A stretch of 25,904 nt of DNA from Phallusia fumigata (GCA_008931825.1 QXVZ01026395.1:1-25904), one strand, 5' to 3'. Positions 12,133 to 21,965 are shown, numbered from the stretch's first letter. The notes: generated from the sequence alone by a model not told the origin. Numbers and translations: made by a program.

Positions 12133-13618
12133 AAACTCATTAACGACAAACTGTGGGGAAATTGTAGTGGCCACATTTGCCCCAGAGAAGCTGGGCGACT
12201 TTAATATTAATATTTGTTTACAAGGTTTTTACACTTTATGACATTATACATGGAATGTTTCATTCATCGCATAGGTAAAATCATTTACCACTAAAGTGTT
12301 TGAAAAAGCCTTTCTATCCCGCTTATGTTACGTCAGTCGTTATGTAAAAAGGAACAGCGCAGGTTAAAAATCGAATGTAAGCGAATCCCAGAACTACATG
12401 AAATTAATTCACGTGAGCTAGAAGGTTGCGCGCAAAATTATTTTCGTCGGCCTCTAAAAGTTTTTTGTCCCTGTTTTGTTTCACAGAATTCACACAGTAA
12501 GTGTTCCGATCATTTTTCGTCTGGCCTGCATATTTTTTTTTTCTTACCCGATCAGGTTTTTTATGTCTGCATATGGGTCGAGCGCCTTAGCCCATTCGAC
12601 CAAGCGCTCGCCCTCCCTTTTTTCTTCTCTCATTCTCATTTCTTCCCTCTCGCTTTAACGCCCTCTAACGTCCTAACTACATTTCCCGTTTTTGATACAT
12701 TGTTACGGGACGGGCTGCCCTTCTGTTCCTAGTAATATTTTCCAGGGACTTTGTAGCGTTGTCGTGACTGTAAAAATTATATTTATAGAGGTGAGGCAGT
12801 TTTCAGTTTTGATAACCTTTAATTTGCTTAAAGAAAGGGAAATTTTTTGAATCAGCGCTTAGGGAAGCGTTCTTTTTTTTTCTGCGCCCTAAAATCGTTT
12901 CAAAAAACAGTGGAAATTTACAATGAGTCAAATAAATTTATGACGCTAGACGAAGTGCTGACAGTTTTGTCTTGATGTTATACACAGCAGTTTGGGCCTG
13001 GATAAAAGCTAAACCGAATTCCTAATAGACAAAATTGACCTATTCGTTCAGTTTTGTGGATAAAAACGTTTTGAACTATTTTGCTTGTAGCAGGTCATGG
13101 GTGTAAGTATAAGGTATTAGTTACAAACAGGATCAGCACATCATTCTCGTTTCGAAGATTTGTCCTCATTTTTGACAAGCCATAACAAGGGTAAATTTAA
13201 ACTCTGTGCTTCTCATCCAGTGTTCCAAAGTAAATTTTACAGTGACCAAATGCTTGTTTTGGTGAGCATGAATATTTCAAAGCTGAGTTAGGTTAAGTTT
13301 GCGTACTATTAGAAAAAGCATAAAATCAGCTACAAGTGCGCGAGAATCAGATTTCACTGCGCAAAAGATCTGGTGGTATTTGCGCAGTTGGGCACCTTAG
13401 GGGGAGCACTGATATCATCGTGTATGTTTGTCACCGTGCTTTGTGACATTGTGTTCATAAAAGAAACTTAATCCTATTTACAACACAAAGCAAGACATTA
13501 GCGCTCTTTGCACTGTAAGCCAGCCAGGTTTGTTAGGAAGATTAATTTTTTAGCAAGAATTGGGCAGTTGTTTTAGTTAGAAACAGCGCACAAACATTTT
13601 CAGTGACAATTACCTGAA
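12133..13618 (+). repeat. First copy of a 1.5-kb duplicated non-coding locus
   Basis: The segment starting AAACTCATTAACGACAAACT is repeated from 13650 with point changes and indels. It includes a truncated SINE and a pyrimidine-rich tract (about 12,610-12,660). Frames open in one copy are broken or shifted in the other, so it is not protein-coding. Copy 1 lacks a 149-bp block present in copy 2 at 13794-13942. The last bases before the N (13619-13648) are not in copy 2. Confidence 0.8.
12547..12606 (-). mobile_element. Truncated tRNA-derived SINE
   Basis: Read on the minus strand, this matches the SINE at 11,636-11,692: a TTGGTCGAATGGGCTAAGG A box, then CGCTCGACCCATATGCAGAC and CCTGATCGGG. 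It breaks off before the B box and runs into an A-rich stretch (about 12,530-12,545 on the complementary strand). It is a 3'-truncated or rearranged copy, without a complete internal promoter. Confidence 0.6.
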
Positions 13619-13648
13619 GGTAGTCGATGGATTAAACGGAGCTTGAAG

Positions 13649-13649
13649 N
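13649..13649. other. Single-N contig join
   Basis: The N lies between the end of the contig carrying copy 1 and the first base of copy 2 of the 1.5-kb segment. Confidence 0.8.
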
Positions 13650-13793
13650 AAACTCATTAACGACAAACTGTGGGGAAATAATAGTGGCCACATCTGCCCC
13701 ATAGAAGCTGGGCGACTTAAATATTAATATTTGTTTACAAGGTTTGTACACTTTATGACATTATACATGGAATGTTTCATTCATCGCATAGGT

Positions 13794-13942
13794 TAACCTT
13801 TGTTTTATGGTTATGTGGTCACTACAAAATCCTATGGTTTCGACAGAGGTCAATATGCCAATTATTTATTTTACATGCACTGTAATATAAATCGATATAT
13901 TTTTCAGATTTCAGTTCAATTACGGATATGTATGCAGCGATT
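13794..13942. other. 149-bp insertion/deletion between the two copies
   Basis: Copy 1 reads CGCATAGGTAAAATCATTT. Copy 2 has the same flanks but with about 149 extra bases between CATAGGT and AAAGTCATTT. The inserted block has no clear inverted ends and no obvious target duplication, so it is as likely a deletion from copy 1 as an insertion into copy 2. Confidence 0.65.
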
Positions 13943-14206
13943 AAAGTCATTTACCACCAAAGTGTTTGAAAAAGCCTTTCTATCCCGCCTATGTTACGTC
14001 AGTCGTTATGTAAAAGGAACAGCGCAGGTTAAAAATGGAATGTAAGCGAATCCTAGAACTACATGAAATTAATTCACGTGAGCTAGAAGGTTGCGCGCAA
14101 AATTATTTTCGTCGGCCTCCAAAAGTTTTTTGTCCCTGTTTTGTTTCACAGAATTCACACAGTGTTCCGATCATTTTTCGTCTGGCCTGCATATTTTTTT
14201 TTCTTA

Positions 14207-14266
14207 CCCGATCAGGTTTTTTATGTCTGCATATGGGTCGAGCGCCTTAGCCCATTCGACCAAGCG
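14207..14266 (-). mobile_element. Truncated tRNA-derived SINE (second allele)
   Basis: This is the counterpart of the SINE fragment at 12547-12606, with the same truncation point. The retroposition and truncation therefore predate the split of the two copies. Confidence 0.55.
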
Positions 14267-15291
14267 TTCGCCCCCCTTTTTTTCCCTTTCTTCTCTCATT
14301 CTCATTTCTTCCCTCTCGCTTTAACGCCCTCTAACGTCCTAACTACATTTCCCGTTTTTGATACACTGTTACGGGACGGGCTGCCCTCTTGTTCCTAGTA
14401 AAATTTTCCAGGGACTTTGTAGAGCTGTCGTGACTGTAAAAATTATATTTATAGAGGTGAGGCAGTTTTCAGTCTGGATAACCTTTAATTTGCTCAAAGG
14501 AAGGGAAATTTTTTGAATCAGCGCTTAGGGAAGCGTTCTTGTTTTTTCTGCGCCCTAAAATCGTTTCAAAAAACAGTGGAAATTTACAATGAGTCAAATA
14601 AATTTATGACGCTAGACGAAGTGCTGACAGTTTTGTCTTGATGTTATACACAGCAGTTTGGGCCTGGATAAAAGCTAAACCGAATTCCTAATAGACAAAA
14701 TTGACCTATTCGTTCAGTTTTGTGGATAAAAACGTTTTGAACTATTTTGCTTGTAGCAGGTCATGGGTGTAAGTATAAGGTATTAGTTACAAACAGGATC
14801 AGCACATCATTCTCGTTTCGAAGATTTGTCCTCATTTTTGACAAGCCATAACAAGGGTAAATTTAAACTCTGTACGTCTCATCCAGTGTTCCAAAGTAAA
14901 TTCAACAGTGACCAAATGCTTGTTTTGGTGAGCATGAATATTTCAAAGCTGAGTTAGGTTAAGTTTGTGTACTATTAGAAAAAGCATGAAATCAGCTACA
15001 AGTGCGCGAGAATCAGATTTCACTGCGCAAAAGATCTGGTGGTACTTCGCATTTGCGCAGTTGGGCACCTTAGGGGGAACACTGATATCATCGTGTATGT
15101 TTATCACCGTGCTTTGTGACATTGTGTTCATAAAAGAAACTTAATCCCATTTACAACACAAAGCAAGACATTAGCGCTCTTAGCACTGTAAGCCAGCCAG
15201 GTTTGTTAGGAAGATTAATTTTTTAGCAAGAATTGGGCAGTTGTTTTAGTTAGAAACAGCGCACAAACATTTTCAGTGACAATTACCTGAA

Positions 15292-15292
15292 N
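15292..15292. other. Single-N contig join
   Basis: The N ends the short contig 13650-15291. The sequence that follows is unrelated to what precedes it. Confidence 0.75.
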
Positions 15293-17321
15293 CTTTTCGA
15301 AATGGTAATGTTGTGTTAAGTGGCGCAAATGTGTCACGATGTTGTTCGTCCTATCGTAGCCCCCATACAAAGCTGTTGAGAGTCAGATATACGTTTGTAA
15401 GAAGGAATATATTGCGACGGCTAAATCGCACCATTTTTTAGACGTTGTAAAAGTTTATTTCAGATGGCCTGTTTTCAAAGTGTTTGTAATAAACTAATGA
15501 GGACCAGTTTTAGTAGTAACATGTAGGCCAGGTTTAAATTGTTAAACTGTATACACAACGGGTGATACGATTTTATTTGTTTCTTGGAAAAAAGCAAACG
15601 CGTCGAAAAAGAGAAAAGGGAGGGTTTATTTAGCCGACTGTTTTTGTGAGGTGCGTCACATTTGGAAAACCACAGACTTCTAAGGTTTGGCGCTACGCAG
15701 TGTTTCTTATTTAGTGTTTAGCTAAACAACGATATTTAGTGAAGCAAATATATTAATAAAGATCATGTTTCTGTAAGAGAAAAGAAATGCTAAACGGCAA
15801 ATGAGTAGTTTTTCAAATAGTCTTCAGTTGACAGACGTATTTTTTGTTTGGTTTGCAAACTTAAATAAAGGTTTCAAAGACATTTTTGCAGTAACGTTAG
15901 TTTTAAGAGCCATCCATAATTTTAGATCAGCATGCATCAGGTGTTTTCTTTTTTACGGAACAATTTGAAAGGAGCACATACGACAAAAAATTAAAAAGTT
16001 GATAATGGTTTACTTGAGAGATTCTAGAACACAACAAACTTGTTCGTAGATGGTCCGTAATATTGCTTGAGAGGTCCGGGTTAAAAAGCTTTTGGGGAGG
16101 GGGCATTTTCTCCCGGCTATGGATCAATGATGCCCCCCACCTATTTTTGTAAAAAATACGGCCATTTTTAGTCTCGTCCTTAGGATATCTTGCATATGAA
16201 ACCGTATGACATGTAAGACCACTGTTGCTTGAGTTATTGATTGTATGATTCGATAAGTGAGATGTTCCAATCTATTATTCCCTGCCGCATATTGGAATAC
16301 GTTGAATTGTCAATACTCCCATGAACAGTGTTACTAAATCAGTGGGCCATGCCAGTTTGCAAATAGGCCACGACGCTTGCTGAAAATGCTAGAATTCCAA
16401 TTATCATCCATATGAAATTTAAAAAGATTTTTCTTCTGTTTAAAACAACGCGTGGTTGGCAGCGAACGACCATTTGGTCACCATGTCGAGCTGCCCCCAA
16501 TGTATTTGTTTAGACAAGCATTGTGATGGAAAGGAAAAAAGCAATTGGAACTGGTCATGAAAGCGAAATGATTTAGTTAACAAAACTAAAAGNAAGAACC
16601 GCTGCCTTACAGGCCTTGTGATGTATATTAACATGCGCTGCTGTTTTATCATCCTGTTTAGCAAGGTGCCAACAACAGCGGATTGCAGCCAAAAACACGT
16701 CTTGCATGATTTAGGAGCAGAAAGTCCCCGGGGATCGAAAAAATTGGAATAAAATGAATTTGACAACATTAAAGGGAAACGGCCGGATACCTAGCAGGCG
16801 TAAAGGGAAACGGTACGGCGTGCATATCAGATGACGCAATTCAAATTAAACAGCGATCAATTATTAAAAAAACATTGATTTGCTTCGTCTGATGTGGGAA
16901 TGATCCGTGAACATTTGAATCTGCAAGACGGGCCTTGGCCATGATTTTTAGGTGTGTATAAAGGCGAAGTCTGTAAGGGAGGCCAAGGTGGCTAAATCTC
17001 AAGTTGTAGATTCTCAATGAGGCTTTTCCCTAAATTAACCAAGTACGTTACTATTATTTTCCCCANCTGCACCAGATTTGTTTTTGTACAGAAGCTGAAC
17101 TGTTTACTTTTCTAAAGTATGTAGGGTGTTGCCTACATGTATCGCAGTGCGCCTGCATGAGACGTTATTGGAGTTGACCTTCCAAGCATTTCTATAAACA
17201 AGGCGTGGGCGAGGAAAATCTAGCCTGCTCAGGTCGATCTTGCGGTATTCTACCAGAAGCTGACATGTGCAGCATGTAGCTGTGGTGTTTGTGATTCGAC
17301 TTTCGACAGGCTTACCGTCGA
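15293..17321. other. Non-coding contigs of uncertain order, with N at 16593 and 17066
   Basis: Two further single Ns (16593, 17066) divide this stretch into short contigs without flanking duplication, so their order and orientation cannot be checked from the sequence. No gene is recognised; a 109-codon minus frame at 16440-16769 runs through the N and is not credible. AAGAACCGCTG at 16594-16604, directly after the N, resembles a hAT right end (reverse complement CAGCGGTTCTT), which could explain why assembly broke there. Confidence 0.5.
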
Positions 17322-17388
17322 TTCTGTGTAGTTCAGGTTGTAGAGGGTTAGACCCGGAGAGGTCGTGGTTTCGAATCCCATCATAGAA
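17322..17388 (+). pseudogene. tRNA-like sequence (tRNA pseudogene or SINE head)
   Basis: TTCTGTG at 17322-17328 pairs with CATAGAA at 17382-17388 as a 7-bp acceptor stem with one G-U pair. TAGTTCAGGTTGTAG follows as the A-box/D-arm, and GGTTTCGAATCCCAT provides a B box and a mostly paired T-arm. The total of 67 bases is short because the anticodon arm is shrunken (GGTTAGACCCGGAGAGGTC) and cannot form a proper stem and 7-base loop. It is therefore a decayed tRNA or the head of a tRNA-derived retroposon. It lies about 300 bases upstream of the receptor gene. Confidence 0.5.
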
Positions 17389-17680
17389 TAGATTTTTCTT
17401 AACCACGCCTTGTTGAATGAAAATGCTTGAAAACCTGTTTCTGATTCGGTATTAGGCCTCCTGTAGGCCTGTCGTACATATGAGTGCGCCATTATGTTTG
17501 TTGGCCAGGATAAAGCTTCAGGGCAGATCCCAGTGCACATATAACTTATAGTTCACTGCATGCTTTTTGATGCATATCATTACTGCAACAAAGTCGTTCA
17601 TCACCTTATTCTTTATTTTATAGGCACCTACTGGCATCAAATAACATTGACGTAAGTCCGTAGGTTTGGGCTCTAGTTAA
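17389..17680. other. Upstream region of the receptor gene
   Basis: This interval should contain the promoter and 5' untranslated sequence. TTATTTTATAGGC near 17,615-17,625 is a plausible splice acceptor or trans-splice site, and GACGTAAGT near 17,650 resembles a donor. No TATA box stands out with confidence. A TAA stop (17678-17680) sits in frame directly before the ATG. Confidence 0.35.
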
Positions 17681-18766
17681 ATGGAGCACCGACAAACGGA
17701 ACAAGCAGTGGAGTCTGCCAAAATCCGCCACCGAACTTGGATTCCTCTGGAGGCGGGCAACCTTACCACTGGCGGCGCAATGGCGTACATCCTATTCTGT
17801 CTGCTGTATTACATCACGAGAAGGAAGCCTACGCAATCGGGGCCGTCCCCGCGAAAGCTACGGCACGAACACTTGTGTATTTTATCGTCGAGCTTTGTGC
17901 TAGTAAGGACGTTTTGCGAAAACATTGGCATTTTTGCTACTACGGACTCGTGGTGTTTAGCCTACAAGGTCACTTACACACTAACGTACCATCTAAGCAT
18001 GATACCGCTGTATTTGCTGCTCTGGAAGCGTCAGAGAAAGTTGTATCGTCAGAAGACCATCAAAAAACTCATTTCGCCCCTTTTCCAATGCGTCAGTTGT
18101 GTGATTTTTGTTGCCTACGCCTGTTTTTCCGTTACCTCAGCCGGATTTTATTTATACATGTTCAAAGTGAAAGCTTCGCCGAACGGCTGCATTCACGACC
18201 CTGGCATGTTCAACAGCGACTTAGAAGAGACTCCTTACAGCAAAAAGAAATCCTTCCTCATCGCCTCCGTGGCAATCTTCTTCTCAGTGGGTATCCCTCT
18301 CTTCCAAGTCATCTTCCTCCTGCTCTTCTTGAATCCGCTCATGAAGCAGTACAACATCGCGGCGTTCTGCTTCCGCATCAAATCCCTCAAGAGGACTTCG
18401 AAAGCGATCCTTCGAGTGATGAAAAGATGCTCTCTCTGCACGGCCGTATGCGTCTTCTCGGATCTCGCTCTGTTTGGATGCTACTCTCTCGTCTACAACG
18501 ACGTATTTTCCGTAAACGGGTGGTCGTTGTTGGTTAATGTCAACGGCACAATGCACAACCTGGTGGTAATTCTGTCATTCAAACACCGTTACCGGATTTT
18601 GCTTCCGTGGCGGAAGAGCAAGACCTTTAAGAGGACACTTTGTAAAAATTGGGAGCAGGTACCAATGCGAGGCATTGTGGGTAGCGACGCGTCCAATCAG
18701 CAAGCGGCAACGAGTTTGAATTCGCGTCACGAGGTCCCGGTGTTGACCAATCACGAGTCCTGCTAG
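17681..18766 (+). CDS. Orphan seven-transmembrane receptor, single exon
   Basis: The 361-residue protein has seven hydrophobic segments at about 33-46, 66-85, 92-115, 133-161, 191-218, 246-271 and 281-300, the layout of a G-protein-coupled receptor. The N terminus is short with a glycosylation site (Asn27-Leu-Thr). Cys92 at the top of helix 3 and Cys170 in the second outer loop are placed like the class A disulphide pair. Helix 3 ends in LLLWKRQRKLYR rather than DRY, and helix 7 has VNVNGTMHNLVVILSFKHR instead of NPxxY, so it is not an ordinary rhodopsin-class member. The cytoplasmic tail is basic, then Ser/Asn-rich, and ends in Cys. An in-frame stop abuts the ATG, supporting the start. The gene is visibly more GC-rich than its surroundings. 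Ligand and family are unknown; a lineage-specific sensory receptor is inference. Confidence 0.8.
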   Translation: MEHRQTEQAVESAKIRHRTWIPLEAGNLTTGGAMAYILFCLLYYITRRKPTQSGPSPRKLRHEHLCILSSSFVLVRTFCENIGIFATTDSWCLAYKVTYTLTYHLSMIPLYLLLWKRQRKLYRQKTIKKLISPLFQCVSCVIFVAYACFSVTSAGFYLYMFKVKASPNGCIHDPGMFNSDLEETPYSKKKSFLIASVAIFFSVGIPLFQVIFLLLFLNPLMKQYNIAAFCFRIKSLKRTSKAILRVMKRCSLCTAVCVFSDLALFGCYSLVYNDVFSVNGWSLLVNVNGTMHNLVVILSFKHRYRILLPWRKSKTFKRTLCKNWEQVPMRGIVGSDASNQQAATSLNSRHEVPVLTNHESC

Positions 18767-19044
18767 CAGGGGTTAAGGAATAGCCAGATAAAATTGATTT
18801 TAAGGGCTCGCCAATTCGCAATGGCGTTAAACCTGCAGTGTGTGAAGCGTGGTGGTTGAGGCGGAGTCAAACGATGACATAAAATCGATGAGTTGGCCAA
18901 TGCCGAAATGAAACATCGTACCTACAAGGAAGAACCCGACAAGGTGGATTTAGATGGTGTTGATCATCTATCGTATTGAAATTTAATCACTATGCTTGTT
19001 ATGCGCATTGTGCAATGGTTTTCGAAGACAGTTTTATTTCTTTT
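18524..19044 (+). repeat. First copy of 521-bp duplicated segment (receptor 3' end plus flank)
   Basis: This segment covers helix 7, the C-terminal tail, the stop and about 280 bases of 3' flank, and ends at the N. It aligns without any indel to 19046-19566 (offset 522). I count about 20 substitutions, several concentrated at the first bases of the second copy. Confidence 0.8.
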
Positions 19045-19045
19045 N
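19045..19045. other. Single-N contig join
   Basis: The N lies exactly between the two 521-bp copies. Confidence 0.8.
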
Positions 19046-19288
19046 TCACTGTTAGTTAACTTCAACGGCACAATGCACAACCTAGTGGTAATTCTGTCAT
19101 TCAAACACCGTTACCAGATTCTGCTTCCGTGGCGGAAGAGCAAGACCTTTAAGAGGACACTTTGTAAAAATTGGGAGCAGGTGCCAATGCGAGGCATTGT
19201 GGGTAGCGACGCGTCCAATCAGCAAGCGGCAACGAGTTTAAATTTTCGTCACGAGGTCCCGGTCTTGACCAATCACGAGTCCTGCTAG
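19046..19288 (+). pseudogene. Duplicated C-terminal fragment of the receptor gene
   Basis: This encodes a second version of helix 7 and the tail (from SLLVNFNGTMHN to TNHESC and the stop), in the same frame as residues 282-361 of the complete gene. It has no 5' portion because it begins at a contig edge. Coding differences are few (for example Val to Phe before NGTMHN, Arg to Gln in the HRYR motif, Ser to Phe in the tail). It is probably the other allele, or the edge of a close paralogue whose beginning was lost, and not a truncated gene in the real chromosome. Confidence 0.7.
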
Positions 19289-20542
19289 CAGGGGTTAAGA
19301 AATACCCAGATAAAATTGATTTTAAGGGCTCGCCAATTCGCAATGGCGTTAAACCTGTAGTGTGTGAAGCGTGGTGGTTGAGGCGGAGTCAAATGATGAC
19401 ATAAAATCGATGAGTTGGCCAATGCCGAAATGAAACATCGTACCTACAGGGAAGAACCCGACAAGGTGGATTTAGATGGTGTTGATCATCTTTTGTATTG
19501 AAATTTAATCACTATGCTTGTTATGCGCATTGTGCAATGGTTTTCGAAGACAGTTTTATTTCTTTTGCAGGCGAGAAGATTGTTTAACATTTCAAAGCGC
19601 TATTTTTTGGCATCGTCTCGCAATGACACTGTGTTTTTTTACGTGAAAACAATTAAAAAAGGCCGTTCCGAGTTTTGTGTGAACTTTTTAACTTGACCCG
19701 CTGGTAATAGGTTCGCCACAAAGATATAAAAAGCCTTAAATAGGGCAACATATCGAATTTGTTTCGAGTTTTAAAGGGCTAAAGCTTGTTTAAAGGAATC
19801 GAAAAAAAGCAGAAAACCATGGTTTGGCGCTCAAACAACTCAGTTGCACAGACCCAAAATCCAACCGCATTTTAAAAGATATTGCCTTTAGACCGTGCAT
19901 ATATATGTATAAGGGTCATTTGCGCGTATATAGCCGAAAGATAGATGTTGATTGGGCAGTATATCCAATCGTATTTTGCAGAAGCTCTTAGATTATTGTG
20001 ATCAGTCAGTATGTGTAAATCAATGATTGGATTTCATTTCCTGGAAAACGGACGTCATAATAGTGTTACATAAGCTACAGCCGTGGCAGTTTAAAGTTCT
20101 TAGCGAAAGCAAATAAATATTTTATTCTTGGGCTTGTCAAATGACGCGTTGATGACTTGTTTTGCAAATCGTTAAAATCTATAAACCATGCATGGCATAT
20201 TGGTGTAGTCTGTCGTCTTCCAGATTTAAACAGACGAATCCAAAAAGGTGGAAACGTTCCAAAATAAGCACAGGGAAATGCAAAAAAACGGTTGGAACTA
20301 CTGCACAAACCCATTTGCATAAAACCAACAGCGATTTGATAAGGCACAAAGGAATTTTATTGTCAACGCAATATATAGTAAAAACTTTAATGCAATATAA
20401 GGGGGCAATAAACTAGTGCTTGTGGGTGTACAGTGATGGATGCTACAAGTCGTTTACAATACGTTCGGAACGAAAAAGTAGTGCATATCATATGTGCATT
20501 TAAACAGAAAATAAGACACAATCCTGAAATAAAAAAGTAAAA
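19289..20542. other. Non-coding flank downstream of the receptor gene
   Basis: The first part up to 19566 repeats the 3' flank of the complete gene, and unique A/T-rich sequence follows. AATAAA motifs at about 20,112 and 20,405 are possible polyadenylation signals but are far from the stop. No gene is recognised. Confidence 0.5.
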
Positions 20543-21080
20543 AAAAACTTCTTCACTGAGGAACATCCGTTTGCATGGATTGAAAAAAATTGGACGCAGT
20601 GCCTTCTAGGACACTTGAATAACTTGATTTGGACAGCCACATATATATATATGAGAACGCATGTAAGTATAAAGTGCACTTGGATAACAGAAACAAGAGT
20701 TACAATTGTTACCTGGTTGCATATGAAAAAAGCAATATTTGTTTGCGCAACATAGATTTGGGAGGTACTTGGGTTAATAGAATTGGAAAAAATGCAATCT
20801 CACCAGAGCTTCACTTCTTCGGGGAGCATCTGCAGAAAACATAAGTTGAAAATGAAATTAAAAATCAGGTCAAAATTTTATTTTATACCCAAATGATACA
20901 CTAGTGTTCATTTGTGACAGATATTTTGGTGTAAAACAAAAAGCGGGACCATGAATCATAGAAGCGTTTTCTCAAAATTTGCGGTATGCTGTAATCGTCC
21001 TAAACCAGTGGTGTTGTTAAAAATACACACGGTTCCAGAATAAACTATAATAAATCTAAACTTTTTGGCACACTTAAAAC
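20543..21080 (+). repeat. First copy of a 0.54-kb duplicated non-coding segment
   Basis: It starts in an A run followed by CTTCTTCACTGAGGAACATC and is repeated after the N at 21081 with a few substitutions and small indels (for example GTGCCTTC versus GTGAAGCCTTC). The second half of the copies is almost identical. There are no credible open frames. Confidence 0.8.
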
Positions 21081-21081
21081 N
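21081..21081. other. Single-N contig join
   Basis: The N lies between the two copies of the 0.54-kb segment. Confidence 0.8.
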
Positions 21082-21626
21082 AAAAGCTTCTTCACTGCGG
21101 AACATCCGTTTGCATGGATTAAAAAAAATTGGACGCAGTGAAGCCTTCTGAGAAACTTGAATAACTTGATTTGGACAGCCACATGTATATATATGAGAAC
21201 GCATGTCGTATAAAGTGCACTTAGGTAACAGAAACAAGAGTTACAAGCTGTTACCTGGTTGCATATGAAAAAAAAAGCAATACTTGTTTTGCGCAATAAA
21301 GGTTTGGGAGGTACTTGGGTTAATAGAATTGGAAAAAATGCAATCTCACCAGAGCTTCACTTCTTCGGGGAGCATCTGCAGAAAACATAAGTTGAAAATG
21401 AAATTAAAAATCGGGTCAAAATTTTATTTTATACCCAAATGATACACTAGTGTTCATTTGTGACAGATATTTTGGTGTAAAACAAAAAGCGGGACCATGA
21501 ATCATAGAAGCGTTTTCTCAAAATTTGCGGTATGCTGTAATCGTCCTAAACCAGTGGTGTTGTTAAAAATACACACGGTTCCAGAATAAACTATAATAAA
21601 TCTAAACTTTTTGGCACACTTAAAAC
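21082..21626 (+). repeat. Second copy of the 20543-21080 segment
   Basis: It is co-linear with the first copy up to CACTTAAAAC, then continues uniquely. Its restart exactly at the N again indicates unmerged overlapping contig ends. Confidence 0.8.
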
Positions 21627-21725
21627 ACGTTGCGTGAAAAAACACAAAAAAGTATGCTTTCTTGTTTAGAATTGATAATAATGGCATTTGTTTGGCAAAA
21701 TCGATTTTATTATTCGCTATATGTT

Positions 21726-21965
21726 GCAAACACTAGGGTTGGTATGTGACTGGTCAAAAAAAATCTGGTTAATTGACCGGTCAATTGACAACACTTTTAC
21801 AACTGGTCAAATATGTTTTTAACTTTCAAAAGCAGATACTGTCAATTTTCCCAACCTTGCTTTGAAATTTGAGTTTAAAAAAAACTTTTTTTGTGACGGG
21901 CCAAACACTTTTCATACTCCATATTTGACCGGTCAATTGACAGGCTTGCCAATCCTAGCAAACAC
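21726..21965. repeat. 8-bp target-site duplication flanking a MITE
   Basis: GCAAACAC is present at 21726-21733 and at 21958-21965, immediately outside the element. Eight base pairs is the target duplication length of the hAT superfamily. Confidence 0.75.
21734..21957. mobile_element. hAT-type MITE, 224 bp, intact ends
   Basis: The termini are TAGGGTTGG on the left and CCAATCCTA on the right (inverted, one mismatch). Subterminal copies of TTGACCGGTCAATTGACA lie near both ends; the core TTGACCGGTCAA is itself palindromic. Further ACTGGTCAA motifs lie inside and may be transposase-binding repeats. The flanking direct repeat is perfect. There is no coding capacity, so movement would need a transposase supplied elsewhere. 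The intact target duplication suggests a fairly recent insertion. Confidence 0.75.

Larger units (their letters stand above)
13650..15291 (+). repeat. Second copy of the 12133-13618 locus (complete short contig)
   Basis: This block is bounded by N at both ends (13649 and 15292) and consists entirely of sequence co-linear with 12133-13618. It is therefore a small separate contig, best explained as the alternative haplotype placed in series. It differs by an additional 149 bases at 13794-13942, small indels in the pyrimidine tract and scattered substitutions. It has no coding function. Confidence 0.8.

Noticed and set aside
12325-12732. 135-codon plus-strand open frame
   Set aside because: It runs through a truncated SINE and a pyrimidine tract, and the corresponding frame in the second copy is broken by indels, so it is not coding.
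16440-16769. 109-codon minus-strand frame
   Set aside because: It crosses the N contig join at 16593, so its two halves may not even be adjacent in the genome.
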